DNA of 64,000 nt from Tepidiforma flava (GTDB lineage: Bacteria > Chloroflexota > Dehalococcoidia > Tepidiformales > Tepidiformaceae): the NCBI RefSeq assembly GCF_027594505.1, contig NZ_CP115149.1, positions 558,001 through 622,000 of the forward strand, read 5' to 3'. Shown piece after piece: positions 1-11,338 of the stretch. The notes beneath the pieces are model-generated. The model was not told the DNA's origin. It made no database searches and saw nothing but the letters and a program-made list of their open reading frames with translations. Both the position numbers and the translations under genes were made by a program. The stretch's first letter is position 1, and the number at the start of each line of letters is the position of its first letter.

Positions 1-96
1 CTTGAGCTCGGCTTTGATGGCCGCGCGCTTGCCGGCGTACTTCTCGTTGAGCTGGCGGCGGCGGAGGTCGCGGTTGACGATGCCTTTGGATGCCAT
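1..96 (-). CDS. rpsN: 30S ribosomal protein S14 (uS14), N-terminal part, cut by window edge
   Basis: Only the first 32 codons are present; the rest lies beyond the left edge. The visible protein begins MASKGIVNRDLRRRQLNEKY and continues AGKRAAIKAELK, which matches the N-terminus of the long, non-zinc S14 form (compare the YxxKRxxLKA pattern of E. coli S14). It starts 10 bp after the stop of rplE, the normal S10/spc position. S14 binds the 3' domain of 16S rRNA in the 30S head. Whether zinc-binding cysteines are absent cannot be checked because that part is outside the window. Confidence 0.85.
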   Translation of the reverse strand, partial: MASKGIVNRDLRRRQLNEKYAGKRAAIKAELK

Positions 97-106
97 CGCG
101 GTGCTC

Positions 107-652
107 CTAGTTCTTCCGGAAGGGCATGCCCATGAGTTCGAGGAGGCGGCGCCCTTCTTCATCGGATTTGGCGGTGGTGACGATGGTGACCTGGAGGCCG
201 CGGACCTTATCGACGCGGTCGTAATCGACCTCCGGGAAGATGAGCTGTTCGCGCAGGCCGAGGCTGTAGTTGCCGCGGCCGTCGAAAGCGTTCGGGTTGA
301 GGCCCTGGAAGTCGCGGATGCGGGGCAGGGCGGCAGAGATGAGGCGGTCGAGGAATTCGTACATGCGGTCGCCGCGGAGGGTGGCGGCGACGCCGATGGC
401 GTTGCCGGCGCGGAGGCGGAAGTTCGCGATGGAGCGCTTGGCGCGGGTAACGACGGGCTTCTGGCCGGTGATGGCCATGATCTGCTCCGCCGTGCGGTCG
501 AGCGCGTTGGCATCCTGCAGCGCTTCGCCGAGGCCGACGTTGACGGCGACCTTGGTGATGCGCGGGATCTGCATGACGTTGCGGTAACCGAACTGCTGCT
601 GCAGGGCGGGCGCAACTTCCTTCTGGTATTTCTCTTTCAGGCGGGGCGGCAT
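107..652 (-). CDS. rplE: 50S ribosomal protein L5 (uL5)
   Basis: The 181-residue protein has the usual L5 length and the typical stretches MPRLKEKY-like start, [33 protein letters not shown] and the C-terminal [22 protein letters not shown]5 binds 5S rRNA and contacts the P-site tRNA in the central protuberance. The start codon shares one base with the stop of rplX, so the genes are probably translationally coupled in the S10/spc transcript. Confidence 0.97.
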   Translation of the reverse strand: MPPRLKEKYQKEVAPALQQQFGYRNVMQIPRITKVAVNVGLGEALQDANALDRTAEQIMAITGQKPVVTRAKRSIANFRLRAGNAIGVAATLRGDRMYEFLDRLISAALPRIRDFQGLNPNAFDGRGNYSLGLREQLIFPEVDYDRVDKVRGLQVTIVTTAKSDEEGRRLLELMGMPFRKN

Positions 653-969
653 TATTCGATGTCCTCTCCGCTGCGTTTGCCGACCCGGACGAGGGTGCCG
701 TCTTCGCGCCGGCGGAAGGTGACGCGGGTGGGCTGGTCGGTGTTCGGGTCGATCAGCATGACGTTGCTGATGTGGATGGGCGCCTCGCGCTCGACGATCT
801 GGGAGGCCTGGCCGGGCTGCCGGGCGCGCTGGTGCTTCTTGATGATGTTGACGCCTTCGACGATGACGCGGCTGTGCTTGGTGATGACCTGCCGGACGGT
901 GCCGCGCTTGCCGCGGTCCTTCCCGGCGATGACGACGACCTTGTCGCCTTTCTTGATCTTGGCCGGCAT
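652..969 (-). CDS. rplX: 50S ribosomal protein L24 (uL24)
   Basis: The 105-residue protein has an N-terminal KOW motif ([20 protein letters not shown], about residues 6-25) and the following [10 protein letters not shown] signature of L24. L24 is an early 23S rRNA-binding assembly protein near the exit tunnel. It overlaps both neighbours (rplN upstream, rplE downstream) by one base, as expected of a tightly packed ribosomal operon. Confidence 0.97.
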   Translation of the reverse strand: MPAKIKKGDKVVVIAGKDRGKRGTVRQVITKHSRVIVEGVNIIKKHQRARQPGQASQIVEREAPIHISNVMLIDPNTDQPTRVTFRRREDGTLVRVGKRSGEDIE

Positions 970-1340
970 CAGAGCACCTCCGGCGCGAGGGAGACGATCT
1001 TCATGAAGTTGCGGTCACGCAGTTCGCGGGCCACCGGCCCGAAGATGCGGGTGCCGCGGGGGTTTTCGCCGTCGTTGGCGAGGAGGACGGCGGCGTTGTC
1101 GTCGAAGCGGATATAGGAGCCGTCGGGCCTGCCGTACTCCTTGGCGACGCGGACGACGACGGCTTTGACGACGTCGCCCTTCTTGATGTTGCCGTGGGGC
1201 TGGGCCGATTTGACGGAGGCGACGATGACATCGCCGGGGCGCGCGTAGCGGCGCTTGCTGCCGCCGAGGACGCGGATGCAGAGCAGGGAGCGCGCGCCGG
1301 AGTTGTCGGCAACTTTGAGGCGGGTTTCCTGCTGGATCAC
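969..1340 (-). CDS. rplN: 50S ribosomal protein L14 (uL14)
   Basis: I place the start at a GTG (1340-1338) that gives [20 protein letters not shown], the canonical L14 N-terminus, and a 123-residue product, the same length as E. coli L14. The open frame runs further upstream but that part is arginine-rich shadow sequence of rpsQ. The GTG overlaps the TGA stop of rpsQ (GTGA, 4 bp), implying coupled translation. L14 binds 23S rRNA at the subunit interface. Confidence 0.96.
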   Translation of the reverse strand: MIQQETRLKVADNSGARSLLCIRVLGGSKRRYARPGDVIVASVKSAQPHGNIKKGDVVKAVVVRVAKEYGRPDGSYIRFDDNAAVLLANDGENPRGTRIFGPVARELRDRNFMKIVSLAPEVL

Positions 1341-1666
1341 GCGTTCACCTCCGACTTCGGCGCGACCTGCGTGGTGGCTTCGATGTCGCGGCCGATGGTT
1401 TCGGGTGCGACCTCGGCGACGTCGCCGCGGGTGACGATTTCGATGACGCGCCACCGCTTCTCTTTCGAAAGGGGGCGGCACTCCTGGATGCGGACGACAT
1501 CGCCGAGCCGGCACTCGTTGTTCTCGTCGTGGGCCTTGTAGCGGCCGGTGACGGTGACCACCTTGTGGTAGAGCCGGTGCGTCTTCTTCCGTTCGACGGC
1601 GACGACGACGGTCTTCTGCATCTTGTTGGATACGACGGTGCCCTGGAGGACGCGCTGGCTGCCCAT
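1337..1666 (-). CDS. rpsQ: 30S ribosomal protein S17 (uS17)
   Basis: The start at 1666 ([20 protein letters not shown]) gives 109 residues. The OB-fold core [20 protein letters not shown], the [23 protein letters not shown] region and the KRWRVIEIV strand are standard S17. About 25 extra C-terminal residues ([20 protein letters not shown]...) make it longer than the roughly 85-residue E. coli protein. S17 binds the 5' domain of 16S rRNA early in assembly. Confidence 0.95.
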   Translation of the reverse strand: MGSQRVLQGTVVSNKMQKTVVVAVERKKTHRLYHKVVTVTGRYKAHDENNECRLGDVVRIQECRPLSKEKRWRVIEIVTRGDVAEVAPETIGRDIEATTQVAPKSEVNA

Positions 1667-1670
1667 GGGC

Positions 1671-1886
1671 CTACTCCTGTCCGGCGAGCGCCTGGAGCTG
1701 GCGCTCGCGTTTGATGGTGCGAAGCCGGGCGATCGTGCGGCGGGCATCGCGCAGGGCCCGGTAGTTCTGCAGCTGCCGGGAGGCGTGCTGGAAGCGGAGG
1801 GTGAAGAGCGCCCGGTACGCCTCGTTGATCTCGTGGTCGAGCCGGGCGTCGTCGAGCTGCCGGTATTCCTGTGCCTTCTTCGCCAT
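1671..1886 (-). CDS. rpmC: 50S ribosomal protein L29 (uL29)
   Basis: This 71-residue protein ([20 protein letters not shown]) has the two-helix L29 pattern, with [13 protein letters not shown] and the C-terminal [15 protein letters not shown]29 sits at the exit of the peptide tunnel beside L23 and is part of the docking site for nascent-chain factors. The gene lies between rplP (1 bp apart) and rpsQ (4 bp apart), its conserved position. Confidence 0.95.
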   Translation of the reverse strand: MAKKAQEYRQLDDARLDHEINEAYRALFTLRFQHASRQLQNYRALRDARRTIARLRTIKRERQLQALAGQE

Positions 1887-1887
1887 G

Positions 1888-2307
1888 TCAGATCACCGCC
1901 TCTTCGCGCTGGACGATCTTGGTGGGCACGGGGAGCTTGTGGGAGGCGAGCCGGAGCGCTTCCTTGGCGACGTGCTCCGGGACGCCGGCAACTTCGAACA
2001 TGATGCGGTTGGGCTTGACGACGGCGACCCAGCGGTCGGGCGCGCCTTTGCCGGAGCCCATGCGGGTTTCGGCCGGCTTCGCGGTGACCGGCTTATCGGG
2101 GAAGATGCGGATCCAGACTTTGCCGCCGCGCTTCATCTCGTGGGTGATGGCGCGCCGGGCGGATTCGATGTGGCGGGAGTCGATCCAGGCAGCGCCCTGG
2201 GCCTGGAGGCCCCATTCGCCGAAGGCGACGTAGTTGCCGGCCTGGGCGGAGCCGTCCATGCGGCCGCGGTGCTGCTTGCGGTGCTTGACGCGGCGAGGCT
2301 GCAGCAT
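1888..2307 (-). CDS. rplP: 50S ribosomal protein L16 (uL16)
   Basis: The 139-residue protein starts [19 protein letters not shown] and contains the L16 signatures [19 protein letters not shown] and [22 protein letters not shown]16 is a late assembly protein next to the A-site and peptidyl transferase centre. Its ATG overlaps the end of rpsC by one base. Confidence 0.97.
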   Translation of the reverse strand: MLQPRRVKHRKQHRGRMDGSAQAGNYVAFGEWGLQAQGAAWIDSRHIESARRAITHEMKRGGKVWIRIFPDKPVTAKPAETRMGSGKGAPDRWVAVVKPNRIMFEVAGVPEHVAKEALRLASHKLPVPTKIVQREEAVI

Positions 2308-3077
2308 CAGTTCGCCCCCTCGGTGGATTCACGGACAGCGGCCTGCTGTTCCATGGAGATGGCGGTGTGCGCCGGGCCTTCCGGCTCGGCCGGCCGCGCA
2401 GCGGCGAGGACGGGCTCGGGCGCGGCTTCTTCGGCCGGCCGCTCGGCGCGCTGCGGCAGGACGTCGCCCTTGTAGATCCAGACCTTCACGCCGATGGTGC
2501 CGAAGGTGGTGAGCGCCTCGGCGAGGCCGTAGTCGATATCGGCGCGGAGGGTGTGGCGCGGGACGCGGCCCTGCGTCTCGGTTTCGCGGCGTGACATCTC
2601 GGCGCCGCCGAGGCGGCCGGAGATGGTGATGCGGCAGCCGCGGGCGCCGCGCTGCATGGTCCGCTGGACGGCCTGCTTGATGGCGCGCCGGAAGGCGACG
2701 CGCCGTTCGAGCTGGTCGGCGACGGAGCGGGCGACGAGGTAGGCATCGAGCTCGGGGACGCGGATCTCCTGGATGTTCACGCGGACCCGGCCGCCGGTGT
2801 AGCGCTCGAGCGCGGTGCGGAGCTCTTCGACCTTCTGGCCGCCGCGGCCGATGACGATGCCGGGCTTGGCGGTGTGGATGGTGATGGTCGTGAGGTTCGC
2901 GTTCCGGTCGATTTCGATGCGGCTGATGGCGGCATCGCGCAGCTCACGCAGGACGAAGTTGCGAAGGTCGAGGTCCTGGTGGAGCTTCTGGGTGTAGTCG
3001 CGGTCGGCGAACCACTTCGATTCCCAGTCGTAGAGGATGCCGAGGCGGAAGCCGTGGGGGTGGACTTTCTGTCCCAT
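2307..3077 (-). CDS. rpsC: 30S ribosomal protein S3 (uS3)
   Basis: This 256-residue S3 starts [14 protein letters not shown], has a KH RNA-binding domain with the GxxG loop in [15 protein letters not shown] (about residues 75-90), and the C-terminal S3 domain ([20 protein letters not shown]). A tail of about 45 Pro/Ala/Glu-rich residues after [10 protein letters not shown] extends beyond the E. coli protein. S3 lines the mRNA entry channel and contributes to mRNA unwinding. Confidence 0.97.
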   Translation of the reverse strand: MGQKVHPHGFRLGILYDWESKWFADRDYTQKLHQDLDLRNFVLRELRDAAISRIEIDRNANLTTITIHTAKPGIVIGRGGQKVEELRTALERYTGGRVRVNIQEIRVPELDAYLVARSVADQLERRVAFRRAIKQAVQRTMQRGARGCRITISGRLGGAEMSRRETETQGRVPRHTLRADIDYGLAEALTTFGTIGVKVWIYKGDVLPQRAERPAEEAAPEPVLAAARPAEPEGPAHTAISMEQQAAVRESTEGAN

Positions 3078-3080
3078 GGG

Positions 3081-3419
3081 CTAGGCCTCCCTCTGGTCGA
3101 GGATGATGGTGATGTGGCTGGAGCGCTTGAGGATGGGGCTCACGCGCCCGCGGGAGCGGGGCCGGAACCGCTTGAGCGTGCGGCCTTCATCGGCGTAGGC
3201 CCGCTTGATGTAGAGCTCATCCACATCGAGGTTGTAGTTGTTCTCCGCGTTGGCGGCGGCGGAGAGGACGGTCTTCGAGATGGTCCGCGCGTGCGGCGAC
3301 GGGACGTAGCGGAGGAGCGCGAGCGCCTGGTCGACGGAGAGGCCGGGCAGGCGTTCGAGAATGAGGCGCACTTTGCGGGGCGAGGCGGGCATGCCGCGGG
3401 TGACGGCTCGGACTTCCAT
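3081..3419 (-). CDS. rplV: 50S ribosomal protein L22 (uL22)
   Basis: The 112-residue product has the usual L22 size and core, including the start MEVRAVTRGMPASPRKVRLI, then NAENNYNLDVDELYIKRAYADEG, and the C-terminal hairpin region FRPRSRGRVSPILKRSSHIT. The extended loop of L22 forms part of the peptide exit tunnel wall and is a site of macrolide interaction. It lies between rpsS and rpsC with spacings of 2-3 bp. Confidence 0.97.
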   Translation of the reverse strand: MEVRAVTRGMPASPRKVRLILERLPGLSVDQALALLRYVPSPHARTISKTVLSAAANAENNYNLDVDELYIKRAYADEGRTLKRFRPRSRGRVSPILKRSSHITIILDQREA

Positions 3420-3421
3420 GG

Positions 3422-3709
3422 CTACCGCCTCACCTTGCTCTGCTTATCGCTCTTGGCGACGTGGCCGCGGAAGGTGCGCGTCGGCGCGAACTCGCCGAGC
3501 TTGTGGCCGACCATGTTCTCGGTGATGAAGACGGGCACGTGGCGCCGCCCGTCGTGGACGGCGATGGTGAGCCCGATCATCTCCGGGAGGATGGTGGACG
3601 CCCGGGACCACGTCTTGATGACGGTGCGGTTCTGGGCGTTCCGCATCGCCATCACTTTCTTCTCGAGCGACGGGTGGACGAACGGTCCTTTTTTGGTCGA
3701 ACGGGACAT
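3422..3709 (-). CDS. rpsS: 30S ribosomal protein S19 (uS19)
   Basis: The 95-residue protein starts [19 protein letters not shown] and includes [43 protein letters not shown] and the terminal TRTFRGH motif, all standard for S19. S19 sits in the 30S head with S13 and contacts the A-site finger. It follows rplB by 14 bp, with an AGGAG-type ribosome binding site before the ATG. Confidence 0.97.
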   Translation of the reverse strand: MSRSTKKGPFVHPSLEKKVMAMRNAQNRTVIKTWSRASTILPEMIGLTIAVHDGRRHVPVFITENMVGHKLGEFAPTRTFRGHVAKSDKQSKVRR

Positions 3710-3723
3710 GTCGTGCTCCTCTC

Positions 3724-4551
3724 CTACGACCTGCGCCGCACGATGTACTTATCGGTGCGCTTGTTGTTGCGGGTGCGGTAGCCGAGCGCGGGCTTGCCCC
3801 AGGGCGTCTTGGGCCCGGGCATGCCAACGGGCGCGCGGCCTTCGCCACCGCCGTGCGGATGGTCGCGGGGGTTCATGACGGCGCCGCGGACTTCGGGCCG
3901 GCGGCCGCGGTGGCGGGTGCGGCCGGCCTTGCCGAGCTTGATGAGCGAATGCTCGAGGTTGCCGACCTGGCCGACGGTGGCCATGCACTCGATGCGGACG
4001 CGCCGCATTTCGCCGCTCGGCAGGCGGATGAGGGCGTATTCGCCTTCCTTCGCCATCAGCTGAGCGGCGGCGCCGGCGCTGCGGACGAGCTGGCCGCCCT
4101 TGCCGGGCGTGAGCTCGATGTTGTGCACCTGCGTGCCGGTCGGCATGTTCGCCAGCGGGAGGGCGTTGCCGACGCGGACTTCGGCATCGGGGCCGCTCAT
4201 GAGGGTGGCGCCGACAGACAGGCCGTTGGGCGCGAGGATGTACCGCTTCTCGCCGTCGGCGTACTGGAGCAGCGCGATGCGGGCAGTGCGGTTCGGGTCG
4301 TATTCGATGGCGACGACCTTCGCCGGGATGCCGTGCTTCTCGCGCTTCCAGTCGATGATGCGGTAGAGCCGCCGATGCCCGCCGCCCCGGTGGCGGACGG
4401 TGATGCGGCCCTGGTTGTTGCGGCCCGCGGACTTGCTGCGGAGCGAGACGACGAGCGACTTCTCCGGGCGGTCCTTCGTGATTTCGGAGAAGGTGGCGCC
4501 GGTAGCGTTGCGGCGGCCGGGGGACGTGGGCTTGTACTGCTTGATCGGCAT
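3724..4551 (-). CDS. rplB: 50S ribosomal protein L2 (uL2)
   Basis: The 275-residue protein starts [18 protein letters not shown] and has the conserved C-terminal segment [18 protein letters not shown] near the peptidyl transferase centre, where the histidine is conserved. L2 is needed for subunit association and peptidyl transfer. Codons are almost all C-ending, as for the other minus-strand genes here. Confidence 0.98.
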   Translation of the reverse strand: MPIKQYKPTSPGRRNATGATFSEITKDRPEKSLVVSLRSKSAGRNNQGRITVRHRGGGHRRLYRIIDWKREKHGIPAKVVAIEYDPNRTARIALLQYADGEKRYILAPNGLSVGATLMSGPDAEVRVGNALPLANMPTGTQVHNIELTPGKGGQLVRSAGAAAQLMAKEGEYALIRLPSGEMRRVRIECMATVGQVGNLEHSLIKLGKAGRTRHRGRRPEVRGAVMNPRDHPHGGGEGRAPVGMPGPKTPWGKPALGYRTRNNKRTDKYIVRRRS

Positions 4552-4554
4552 GGC

Positions 4555-4851
4555 CTAGACCCCCTCGAACAGTTCGATCTTGTCGCCCGGGACGAGCGTG
4601 ACGACGGCCTTCTTCCAGTTCGGCCGGTGGACGACGCGGCGGCCGAAGCGCCGGGGCTTGCCTTTCATGGTCATCGTGTTGACCTCGGCGACCCGGACGT
4701 TGAACGCGAGCTGGACGGCCTCTTTGATTTGCGCCTTGTTGGCGCGGGGGTCGACCTCGAAGACGTACTTGTCCTGTGAGGCGAGGATGGTGGACTTCTC
4801 CGTGATGATCGGCCGGATGAGGACGGCGTAGGGATGCAGTTCGTTCGGCAT
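4555..4851 (-). CDS. rplW: 50S ribosomal protein L23 (uL23)
   Basis: I start the gene at the ATG at 4851 ([20 protein letters not shown]), giving 98 residues, the normal L23 size; the frame is open further upstream but there it is only the shadow of rplD. Signature parts are [27 protein letters not shown] and [17 protein letters not shown]23 surrounds the tunnel exit and is the main docking point for trigger factor and SRP. The ATG overlaps the rplD stop by one base (TGATG). Confidence 0.96.
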   Translation of the reverse strand: MPNELHPYAVLIRPIITEKSTILASQDKYVFEVDPRANKAQIKEAVQLAFNVRVAEVNTMTMKGKPRRFGRRVVHRPNWKKAVVTLVPGDKIELFEGV

Positions 4852-5516
4852 CAGACAGCCTCCCGGGTGCGGCCGCGCTGCGGCTTGACGTTGGCGCCGC
4901 CCCAGAGCGCCTCGCACTTGCGGACCGCGTCTTCGCTCATGACGAGGTGGTGGGCGTTGACGAGGTCGACGACGTTGAGGTTCTGCGCGGGGAGCGCCTT
5001 GACGTTGTCGATGTTGCGGGCGGCGCGGGCGAGGGACGGGTCGTGCTCGCCGCTGATGACGATGGCGCGGCGGTCGACCTTGAGGGCATCGAGGATGGCC
5101 TGGACCGTGCGGGTCTTGCCATCCGGGGCGGCGAGGCCGTCGACGACGAACAGGCTGCCGTTGCGGGCATGGTTGCTCAGCGCGGAGCGGAGCGCGAGCC
5201 GCTTCATGGTGCGGGGCAGCTGCTTCGCGAAGGAATGCGGCTTGGGGCCGTGGGCCGAACCGCCGCCGACGTGGTGCGGCGCGCGGATGGAACCCTGGCG
5301 GGAACGGCCGAGGCCCTTCTGCCGCCGGATCTTGATGGTGGAGCCGGCGACCTCGCCGCGGCGCTTGGTGTTCGCCAGCCCGGCGCGGCGGTTCGCCATC
5401 TGGGCGACGTAGGCCTGGTGGAGAACGGCGCCGTTCGGCTCGATGGCGAAGACCTCATCGGCGGCGTCGATCTCGCGGATGCGGTTGCCGGCGGTATCGA
5501 AGACCGGGAGCTTCAT
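4851..5516 (-). CDS. rplD: 50S ribosomal protein L4 (uL4)
   Basis: The 221-residue L4 carries the conserved loop [20 protein letters not shown] and the [15 protein letters not shown] region that reaches into the exit tunnel. In E. coli L4 also represses its own S10 operon; whether that holds here is unknown because no leader lies directly upstream of rpsJ. It overlaps rplC by 4 bp (ATGA) and rplW by 1 bp. Confidence 0.96.
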   Translation of the reverse strand: MKLPVFDTAGNRIREIDAADEVFAIEPNGAVLHQAYVAQMANRRAGLANTKRRGEVAGSTIKIRRQKGLGRSRQGSIRAPHHVGGGSAHGPKPHSFAKQLPRTMKRLALRSALSNHARNGSLFVVDGLAAPDGKTRTVQAILDALKVDRRAIVISGEHDPSLARAARNIDNVKALPAQNLNVVDLVNAHHLVMSEDAVRKCEALWGGANVKPQRGRTREAV

Positions 5517-6148
5517 TTCGATACCTTCCTTGCTTTGCGGATGCGCACGAGGCCGCCCTTCGGCCCGGGGACGGACCCGGCGACGAAGATGACGCCGGCC
5601 TCGTCGTTCCGGCTGACGACCTCGAGGTTGCGGACGGTGACGCGCTCGGCGCCCATGTGGCCCGCCATGCGGGTGCCTTTGAGGACGCGGCCGGGCGTGG
5701 TGCCGGAGCCGATGGAGCCGGGAGCGCGGTGCCGGTCGCTCTGGCCGTGGGTGCGGGGCCCGCCGCGGAAGCCGTGCCGTTTGACGCCGCCCTGGTAACC
5801 GCGGCCCTTGGAGGTGGCGGTGACATCGACGCGGCTGCCGACATCGAACAGGTCGACGCCGAGCCTGTCGCCGAGGCTGTAGGCCGTGGAGCCATCGGTC
5901 CGGAATTCGGCGAGGTGGCGCAGCTTGAGGCCGCCGGCGGCGCGGAGGTGGCCGGTCTCGGGCTTGTTGAGGCGCCGGTCTTCCTGGTAGCCGACCTGGA
6001 CGGCGGCGTAGCCATCCTTCTCGGGGGTGCGGATGAGCGTGACGTAGCAGGGGCCGACTTCGACGGCGGTGACGCCGCGCAGCCTGCCCTGTTCGTCGAA
6101 AACCTGGGTCGTGCCCAGTTTGCGGCCGAGCATTCCTTCGATGGTCAT
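5513..6148 (-). CDS. rplC: 50S ribosomal protein L3 (uL3)
   Basis: The 211-residue protein begins [20 protein letters not shown] and contains the L3 hallmarks [20 protein letters not shown] and [19 protein letters not shown], followed by [17 protein letters not shown]3 is a primary 23S rRNA-binding assembly protein whose loop reaches the peptidyl transferase centre. It starts 5 bp after rpsJ and overlaps rplD by 4 bp. Confidence 0.97.
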   Translation of the reverse strand: MTIEGMLGRKLGTTQVFDEQGRLRGVTAVEVGPCYVTLIRTPEKDGYAAVQVGYQEDRRLNKPETGHLRAAGGLKLRHLAEFRTDGSTAYSLGDRLGVDLFDVGSRVDVTATSKGRGYQGGVKRHGFRGGPRTHGQSDRHRAPGSIGSGTTPGRVLKGTRMAGHMGAERVTVRNLEVVSRNDEAGVIFVAGSVPGPKGGLVRIRKARKVSK

Positions 6149-6153
6149 GGCGG

Positions 6154-6462
6154 TTACAGCTTGATCTCGATGTCGACCCCGCTCGGGAGCTGGAGCCGCA
6201 TGAGGGTATCGACGGTCTTGGAGGTGGGCTCGATGATGTCGATGAGCCGCTTATGGGTGCGGATTTCGAACTGCTCGCGGCCGTCCTTGTGGATGTGCGG
6301 GCCGCGGATGACGGTGAACTTTTCGATGGAGGTCGGGAGCGGGACCGGCCCGGCGACGGCCGCGCCAGTCCGCTCGGCAGCCTCCACGATCTGCCGCGCC
6401 GACTGGTCGAGCAGGCGGTGGTCGAAGGCTTTGAGCTTGATGCGGATTTGTTGTCGTGCCAT
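6154..6462 (-). CDS. rpsJ: 30S ribosomal protein S10 (uS10, NusE)
   Basis: The 102-residue protein ([20 protein letters not shown]) has the complete S10 pattern: [48 protein letters not shown] and the hydrophobic C-terminus. It acts in the 30S head and, as NusE, in transcription antitermination with NusB. It follows tuf by 29 bp, so the str and S10 operons are contiguous here. Confidence 0.98.
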   Translation of the reverse strand: MARQQIRIKLKAFDHRLLDQSARQIVEAAERTGAAVAGPVPLPTSIEKFTVIRGPHIHKDGREQFEIRTHKRLIDIIEPTSKTVDTLMRLQLPSGVDIEIKL

Positions 6463-6491
6463 GGTGCCGGTCCCCTCGGGTGTCCTGTGCC

Positions 6492-7690
<1,199 letters not shown>

Positions 7691-7738
7691 GGTGATGCTT
7701 CCTTTCGTGCTTGCCCGGGTGGGCGGTGATGGTGGGGT

Positions 7739-9814
7739 TTAGCCGACGGCCTGCTTGGTGAGCGTGGCCGCGATGTTCTTGGGAACTTCCTCGTAGTGGT
7801 CGAACTCCATGGAGTAGCTCGCGCGCCCCTGGGTGATGGAGCGGAGTTCGGTGGAGTAGCCGAAGGTCTCGGCGAGCGGGACCATGGCGTGGACGATCTG
7901 GGTCTTGCCCATGGATTCGGAGCCGAGGATCATGCCGCGGCGGGCGTTGATGTCGCCGACGACGGCGCCGAAGTACTCCTCGGGGCAGCGGACTTCGACT
8001 TTCATGATCGGCTCGAGGAGGATGGGGCCGGCCTTCTTGATGGCCTCTTTGACGCCGATGGAGCCGGCATTCTTGAAGGCCATTTCGGACGAGTCGACGG
8101 GGTGGTAGGAGCCGTCGACGAGGGCGACCTTGACATCGAGCACCGGGTAGCCGGCGACGACGCCGCCTTCGAGGGCTTCCTTGACGCCCTGCTGGACGGC
8201 GGGGATGTACTCCTTCGGGACGGCGCCGCCGACGATGCGGTTTTCGAAGACGAAGCCCTGGCCGCGCTCGAGCGGTTCGATTTCGAGTTCGACGACGCCG
8301 TACTGGCCGCGGCCGCCGGACTGGCGCACGAAGCGGCCCTCGGCCTTCGCCGGGCGGGTGATGGCTTCGCGGTAGGAGACCTGCGGCCGGCCGACGTTTG
8401 CTTCGACTTTGTGCTCCCGCTTCATGCGGTCGACGATGACTTCGAGGTGGAGCTCGCCCATGCCGGAGATGATGGTCTGGCCGGCTTCCTCATCGAAGGT
8501 CCAGTGGAAGGTGGGGTCTTCCTCGGCCATCTTGGAGAGCGCGGTGGCGAGCTTGTCCTGGTCCTCTTTGCTCTTCGGCTCGAGGGCGACGCGGATGACC
8601 GGCTCGGGGAACTGGATGCTCTCGAGGACGATGGGATGGTCCGGGGCGCAGAGGGTGTCGCCGGTGAAGGTCTGCTTCAGGCCGACGGCGGCGCAGATGC
8701 CGCCCGCACCCATCTCGGTGATCTCTTCGCGCTGGTTGGCGTGCATCTGGAGCAGGCGGCCGATGCGCTCGCGCTCCTGCTTGGTGGAGTTGAGGACCGT
8801 CTCGCCGGCCTTGAGGACGCCGGAGTAGACGCGGATGTAGGCGAGGCGGCCGACGTAGGGGTCCGAGACGATCTTGAAGGCGATAGCCGCCAGCGGCTCG
8901 TCGTCAGAGGCGTGGCGGACGACTTCGCCGCCGTTCTTCGGGTCGATGCCCTTCACCGGCGGGATATCGACCGGGCTGGGCAGGTAATCGACGACGGCGT
9001 CGAGCATGAGCTGGACGCCCTTGTTCTTGAGCGCCGAGCCGCAGAGGACGGGGTGGGCGAGGCTGTGGAGGGTAGCCCGCCGGATCGCCGTCTTGAGCTC
9101 GTGGACGCCGATGTCGTGGCCTTCGAGGTAGGCGATGGCGATCTGGTCGTCGACGTTGCCGATGCCTTCGATGAGCTGTTCGCGGGCCTTTTCGGCGGCC
9201 TCGCGGAGGTGGGCCGGGATCTCGCGCCGCTCGGGCTTGTCGCCCTTTTCGCCGCCGAACCACCACCAGCACATTTCGACGAGGTCGATGCAGCCGTCGA
9301 AGTCGGCTTCCGCGCCGACGGGGATCTGGAGCGGGACGGGGTTGGCGCCGAGGCGGTCCTTCATCATCTCGACCGTGCGCCAGAAGTCGGCGCCGACGCG
9401 GTCCATCTTGTTGACGAACGCGATGCGGGGGACGCCGTAGCGGTCGGCCTGCCGCCAGACGGTTTCGGACTGGGGTTCGACGCCGGCGACGGCATCGAAG
9501 ACGACGACGCCGCCGTCGAGGACGCGGAGGGAGCGCTCGACTTCGGCGGTGAAGTCGACGTGGCCGGGGGTATCGATGAGGTTGATCTGGTGGCCGTTCC
9601 ACTCGCAGGTGGTGGCGGCGGCGGTGATGGTGATGCCGCGTTCGCGCTCCTGCTCCATCCAGTCCATGGTGGCGGCGCCTTCATGGACTTCGCCGAGCTT
9701 ATAGGTCTTGCCCGTGTAGAAGAGGATGCGCTCGGACACGGTGGTCTTGCCCGCGTCGATGTGGGCGATGATACCGATGTTCCGGATGCGTTCGAGGTCG
9801 GCGTTGCGGGGCAT
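7739..9814 (-). CDS. fusA: Elongation factor G
   Basis: This 691-residue translational GTPase has the G1 motif in [20 protein letters not shown] (about residues 16-37), G3 [16 protein letters not shown] and G4 [10 protein letters not shown], then EF-G domains II-V ending [17 protein letters not shown]. It drives ribosomal translocation and, with RRF, recycling. The gene sits between rpsG (12 bp) and tuf (48 bp) in a classical str operon. Codons are C-ending throughout, in contrast to the first part of tuf. Confidence 0.98.
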   Translation of the reverse strand: MPRNADLERIRNIGIIAHIDAGKTTVSERILFYTGKTYKLGEVHEGAATMDWMEQERERGITITAAATTCEWNGHQINLIDTPGHVDFTAEVERSLRVLDGGVVVFDAVAGVEPQSETVWRQADRYGVPRIAFVNKMDRVGADFWRTVEMMKDRLGANPVPLQIPVGAEADFDGCIDLVEMCWWWFGGEKGDKPERREIPAHLREAAEKAREQLIEGIGNVDDQIAIAYLEGHDIGVHELKTAIRRATLHSLAHPVLCGSALKNKGVQLMLDAVVDYLPSPVDIPPVKGIDPKNGGEVVRHASDDEPLAAIAFKIVSDPYVGRLAYIRVYSGVLKAGETVLNSTKQERERIGRLLQMHANQREEITEMGAGGICAAVGLKQTFTGDTLCAPDHPIVLESIQFPEPVIRVALEPKSKEDQDKLATALSKMAEEDPTFHWTFDEEAGQTIISGMGELHLEVIVDRMKREHKVEANVGRPQVSYREAITRPAKAEGRFVRQSGGRGQYGVVELEIEPLERGQGFVFENRIVGGAVPKEYIPAVQQGVKEALEGGVVAGYPVLDVKVALVDGSYHPVDSSEMAFKNAGSIGVKEAIKKAGPILLEPIMKVEVRCPEEYFGAVVGDINARRGMILGSESMGKTQIVHAMVPLAETFGYSTELRSITQGRASYSMEFDHYEEVPKNIAATLTKQAVG

Positions 9815-9826
9815 GGGACTCCTGGC

Positions 9827-10297
9827 TTACCAGCGGTAATGGACGAAGGCGCGGTTGGCCTCCGCCATCCGGTGAGTATCGTCGCGGCGTTTGATCGCGG
9901 CGCCCGTGCCGTTGGCAGCATCGAGGAGCTCGGCGGCGAGCTTTTCGCTCATGGAGCGGCCGTTGCGGTTGCGGGCGGCGTTGAGGATCCAGCGCATGGA
10001 GAGGGCGAGCCGCCGGTCGGGGCGGATTTCGACCGGGACCTGGTAGGTGGCGCCGCCGACGCGGCGGGGTTTGACTTCGAGGACGGGCGTCGCCTGGCGG
10101 ATGGCCTGCTGGAAGACATCGAGCGGGTCGCGGCCAGTCTGCGCCTGGATGCGGTCGAAGGCGCCGTAGACGACCTTTTCAGCGACGCTCTTCTTGCCCC
10201 GCCGCATGACCTTGTTGATGAAGATCTGGACGTGGACGTTGCCGTAGCGGGCGTCCGGCGGGATGGGGCGTTTCTCGGGCTTGGTGCGTCGGGCCAT
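9827..10297 (-). CDS. rpsG: 30S ribosomal protein S7 (uS7)
   Basis: The 156-residue S7 starts [20 protein letters not shown] and contains [40 protein letters not shown] and [20 protein letters not shown], the typical 16S-binding core. S7 nucleates assembly of the 30S head and lies at the E-site. It is 33 bp downstream of rpsL and 12 bp upstream of fusA. Confidence 0.98.
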   Translation of the reverse strand: MARRTKPEKRPIPPDARYGNVHVQIFINKVMRRGKKSVAEKVVYGAFDRIQAQTGRDPLDVFQQAIRQATPVLEVKPRRVGGATYQVPVEIRPDRRLALSMRWILNAARNRNGRSMSEKLAAELLDAANGTGAAIKRRDDTHRMAEANRAFVHYRW

Positions 10298-10330
10298 GGG
10301 CGGACTCCTGCGTTCTTCTGACCCTGGTGG

Positions 10331-10777
10331 TTAGCGCTTGCGGCCGGCGGCCACGGGCTGGGCGTTCTTGCGGGTGCCGTACTTCGAGCGGCCCTGCTTC
10401 CGGTTGTTGACGCCGGTCGCATCGAGGGCGCCGCGGACGATGTGGTAGCGGACGCCGGGGAGGTCCTTGACGCGGCCGCCGCGGACGAGGACGACGGAGT
10501 GTTCCTGGAGGTTGTGGCCTTCGCCGGGGATGTAGGCGGTGACTTCGATGCCGTTGACGAGGCGGACGCGGGCGACCTTGCGAAGCGCGGAGTTCGGCTT
10601 CTTCGGCGTCTGGGTGCGGACCTGCGTGCAGACGCCGCGCTTCTGCGGGTTGCCGCGGCCGACCGCTTTGGTGAGCTTGCCGGTGTTCGAATTGAAGCTG
10701 AAGAGCAGGGCAGGCGCGCCCGACTTCTTCGACTTCTTGGTTCGCCCTTTGCGAACGAGCTGGTTGATGGTCGGCAT
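10331..10777 (-). CDS. rpsL: 30S ribosomal protein S12 (uS12)
   Basis: The 148-residue S12 contains [20 protein letters not shown] and [20 protein letters not shown], the loops at the decoding centre where streptomycin-resistance changes occur. Between PAL and NPQKRG it has about 18 extra residues compared with E. coli; B. subtilis S12 also has an insert here. It is the first gene of the combined str/S10 transcript, about 220 bp downstream of the promoter at 10997-11024. Confidence 0.98.
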   Translation of the reverse strand: MPTINQLVRKGRTKKSKKSGAPALLFSFNSNTGKLTKAVGRGNPQKRGVCTQVRTQTPKKPNSALRKVARVRLVNGIEVTAYIPGEGHNLQEHSVVLVRGGRVKDLPGVRYHIVRGALDATGVNNRKQGRSKYGTRKNAQPVAAGRKR

Positions 10778-10996
10778 TCCTGCTTCCCCTGCGTTTCAGC
10801 GTTTGGCGGCGCCGGCGGGCGCCTGCGGCGTGGCCTGTGGGGCCGGCTGGTGTTTTGGGCACGAAAACAGGCCGAAAAGCCTGTTCGTGAACAGCGCCCC
10901 GCGCTGGTTACCCGTGCGCAGAGCCGTCTTCAAGCACGCAGCTTCGCGACCTGTGCAAACTCAGAAGGTTCGCCAGTCAATAAGCGCCAAGGGAGA

Positions 10997-11024
10997 AGAC
11001 TAGCACAGCGCGGGATGCTGTCAA
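10997..11024 (-). promoter_or_regulatory. Promoter of the str/S10 ribosomal operon
   Basis: On the minus strand TTGACA (11024-11019) is followed after 16 bp by TAGTCT (11002-10997), preceded by TGTGC, which resembles an extended -10. Transcription would start near 10990 and leave a leader of about 210 nt before rpsL. It is the best sigma-70 match in the window and sits before the most highly expressed genes. Confidence 0.7.
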
Positions 11025-11215
11025 CCGCCGGCGCTCGAGAGGTGAAGCCGCGGGCGGCCGGGCCGCGTTCGCTGGCCGCCTGCATCGAGCATATGACAGG
11101 CATCCCCAACTCGCTACCGAACCGTTCGGCAATGGTCCCTGAGCGGCGCCGCGGGGGCTGCCGTCCTTGGAGGTAGGCGGCCTCCTGACCAAAGGACGCC
11201 AGGCGACAATGTCCT

Positions 11216-11252
11216 CCCCGTCGCACGGGGGCGCTCCGCAAGGGGCGCCCCC
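11216..11252. repeat. Nested GC-rich inverted repeats
   Basis: CCCCGT-CGC-ACGGGG (11216-11230) overlaps a second perfect hairpin, GGGGGCGC (11227-11234) with GCGCCCCC (11245-11252) and a 10-nt loop. The two helices are mutually exclusive. No T-run follows on either strand, so it is not a standard terminator. It lies upstream of the rpsL promoter and about 80 bp before the likely LysM-gene promoter. Confidence 0.5.
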
Positions 11253-11332
11253 ACCCCCAAAGGCATGAGCAGCGCGCAGGCGGGGCCTCACCGCTTCTTC
11301 TCCGTTCCGGTTTCTCTATTGCGGTTTGCTGG

Positions 11333-11338
11333 TAGGAT
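11333..11338 (+). promoter_or_regulatory. Probable -10 box (TAGGAT) of the LysM gene
   Basis: TAGGAT about 40 nt before the GTG start matches the TAnnnT box seen before many genes in this window. A purine-rich GGAGAGGG lies just before the GTG, so this mRNA would have a short leader. No clear -35 is present. Confidence 0.45.

Noticed and set aside
7796-10321. Very long open frame (841 codons) on the plus strand opposite fusA and rpsG
   Set aside because: It is an antisense shadow produced by the high GC content; its product is low-complexity Asp/Gly/Ala/Val text with no domain, while fusA and rpsG on the minus strand are certain.
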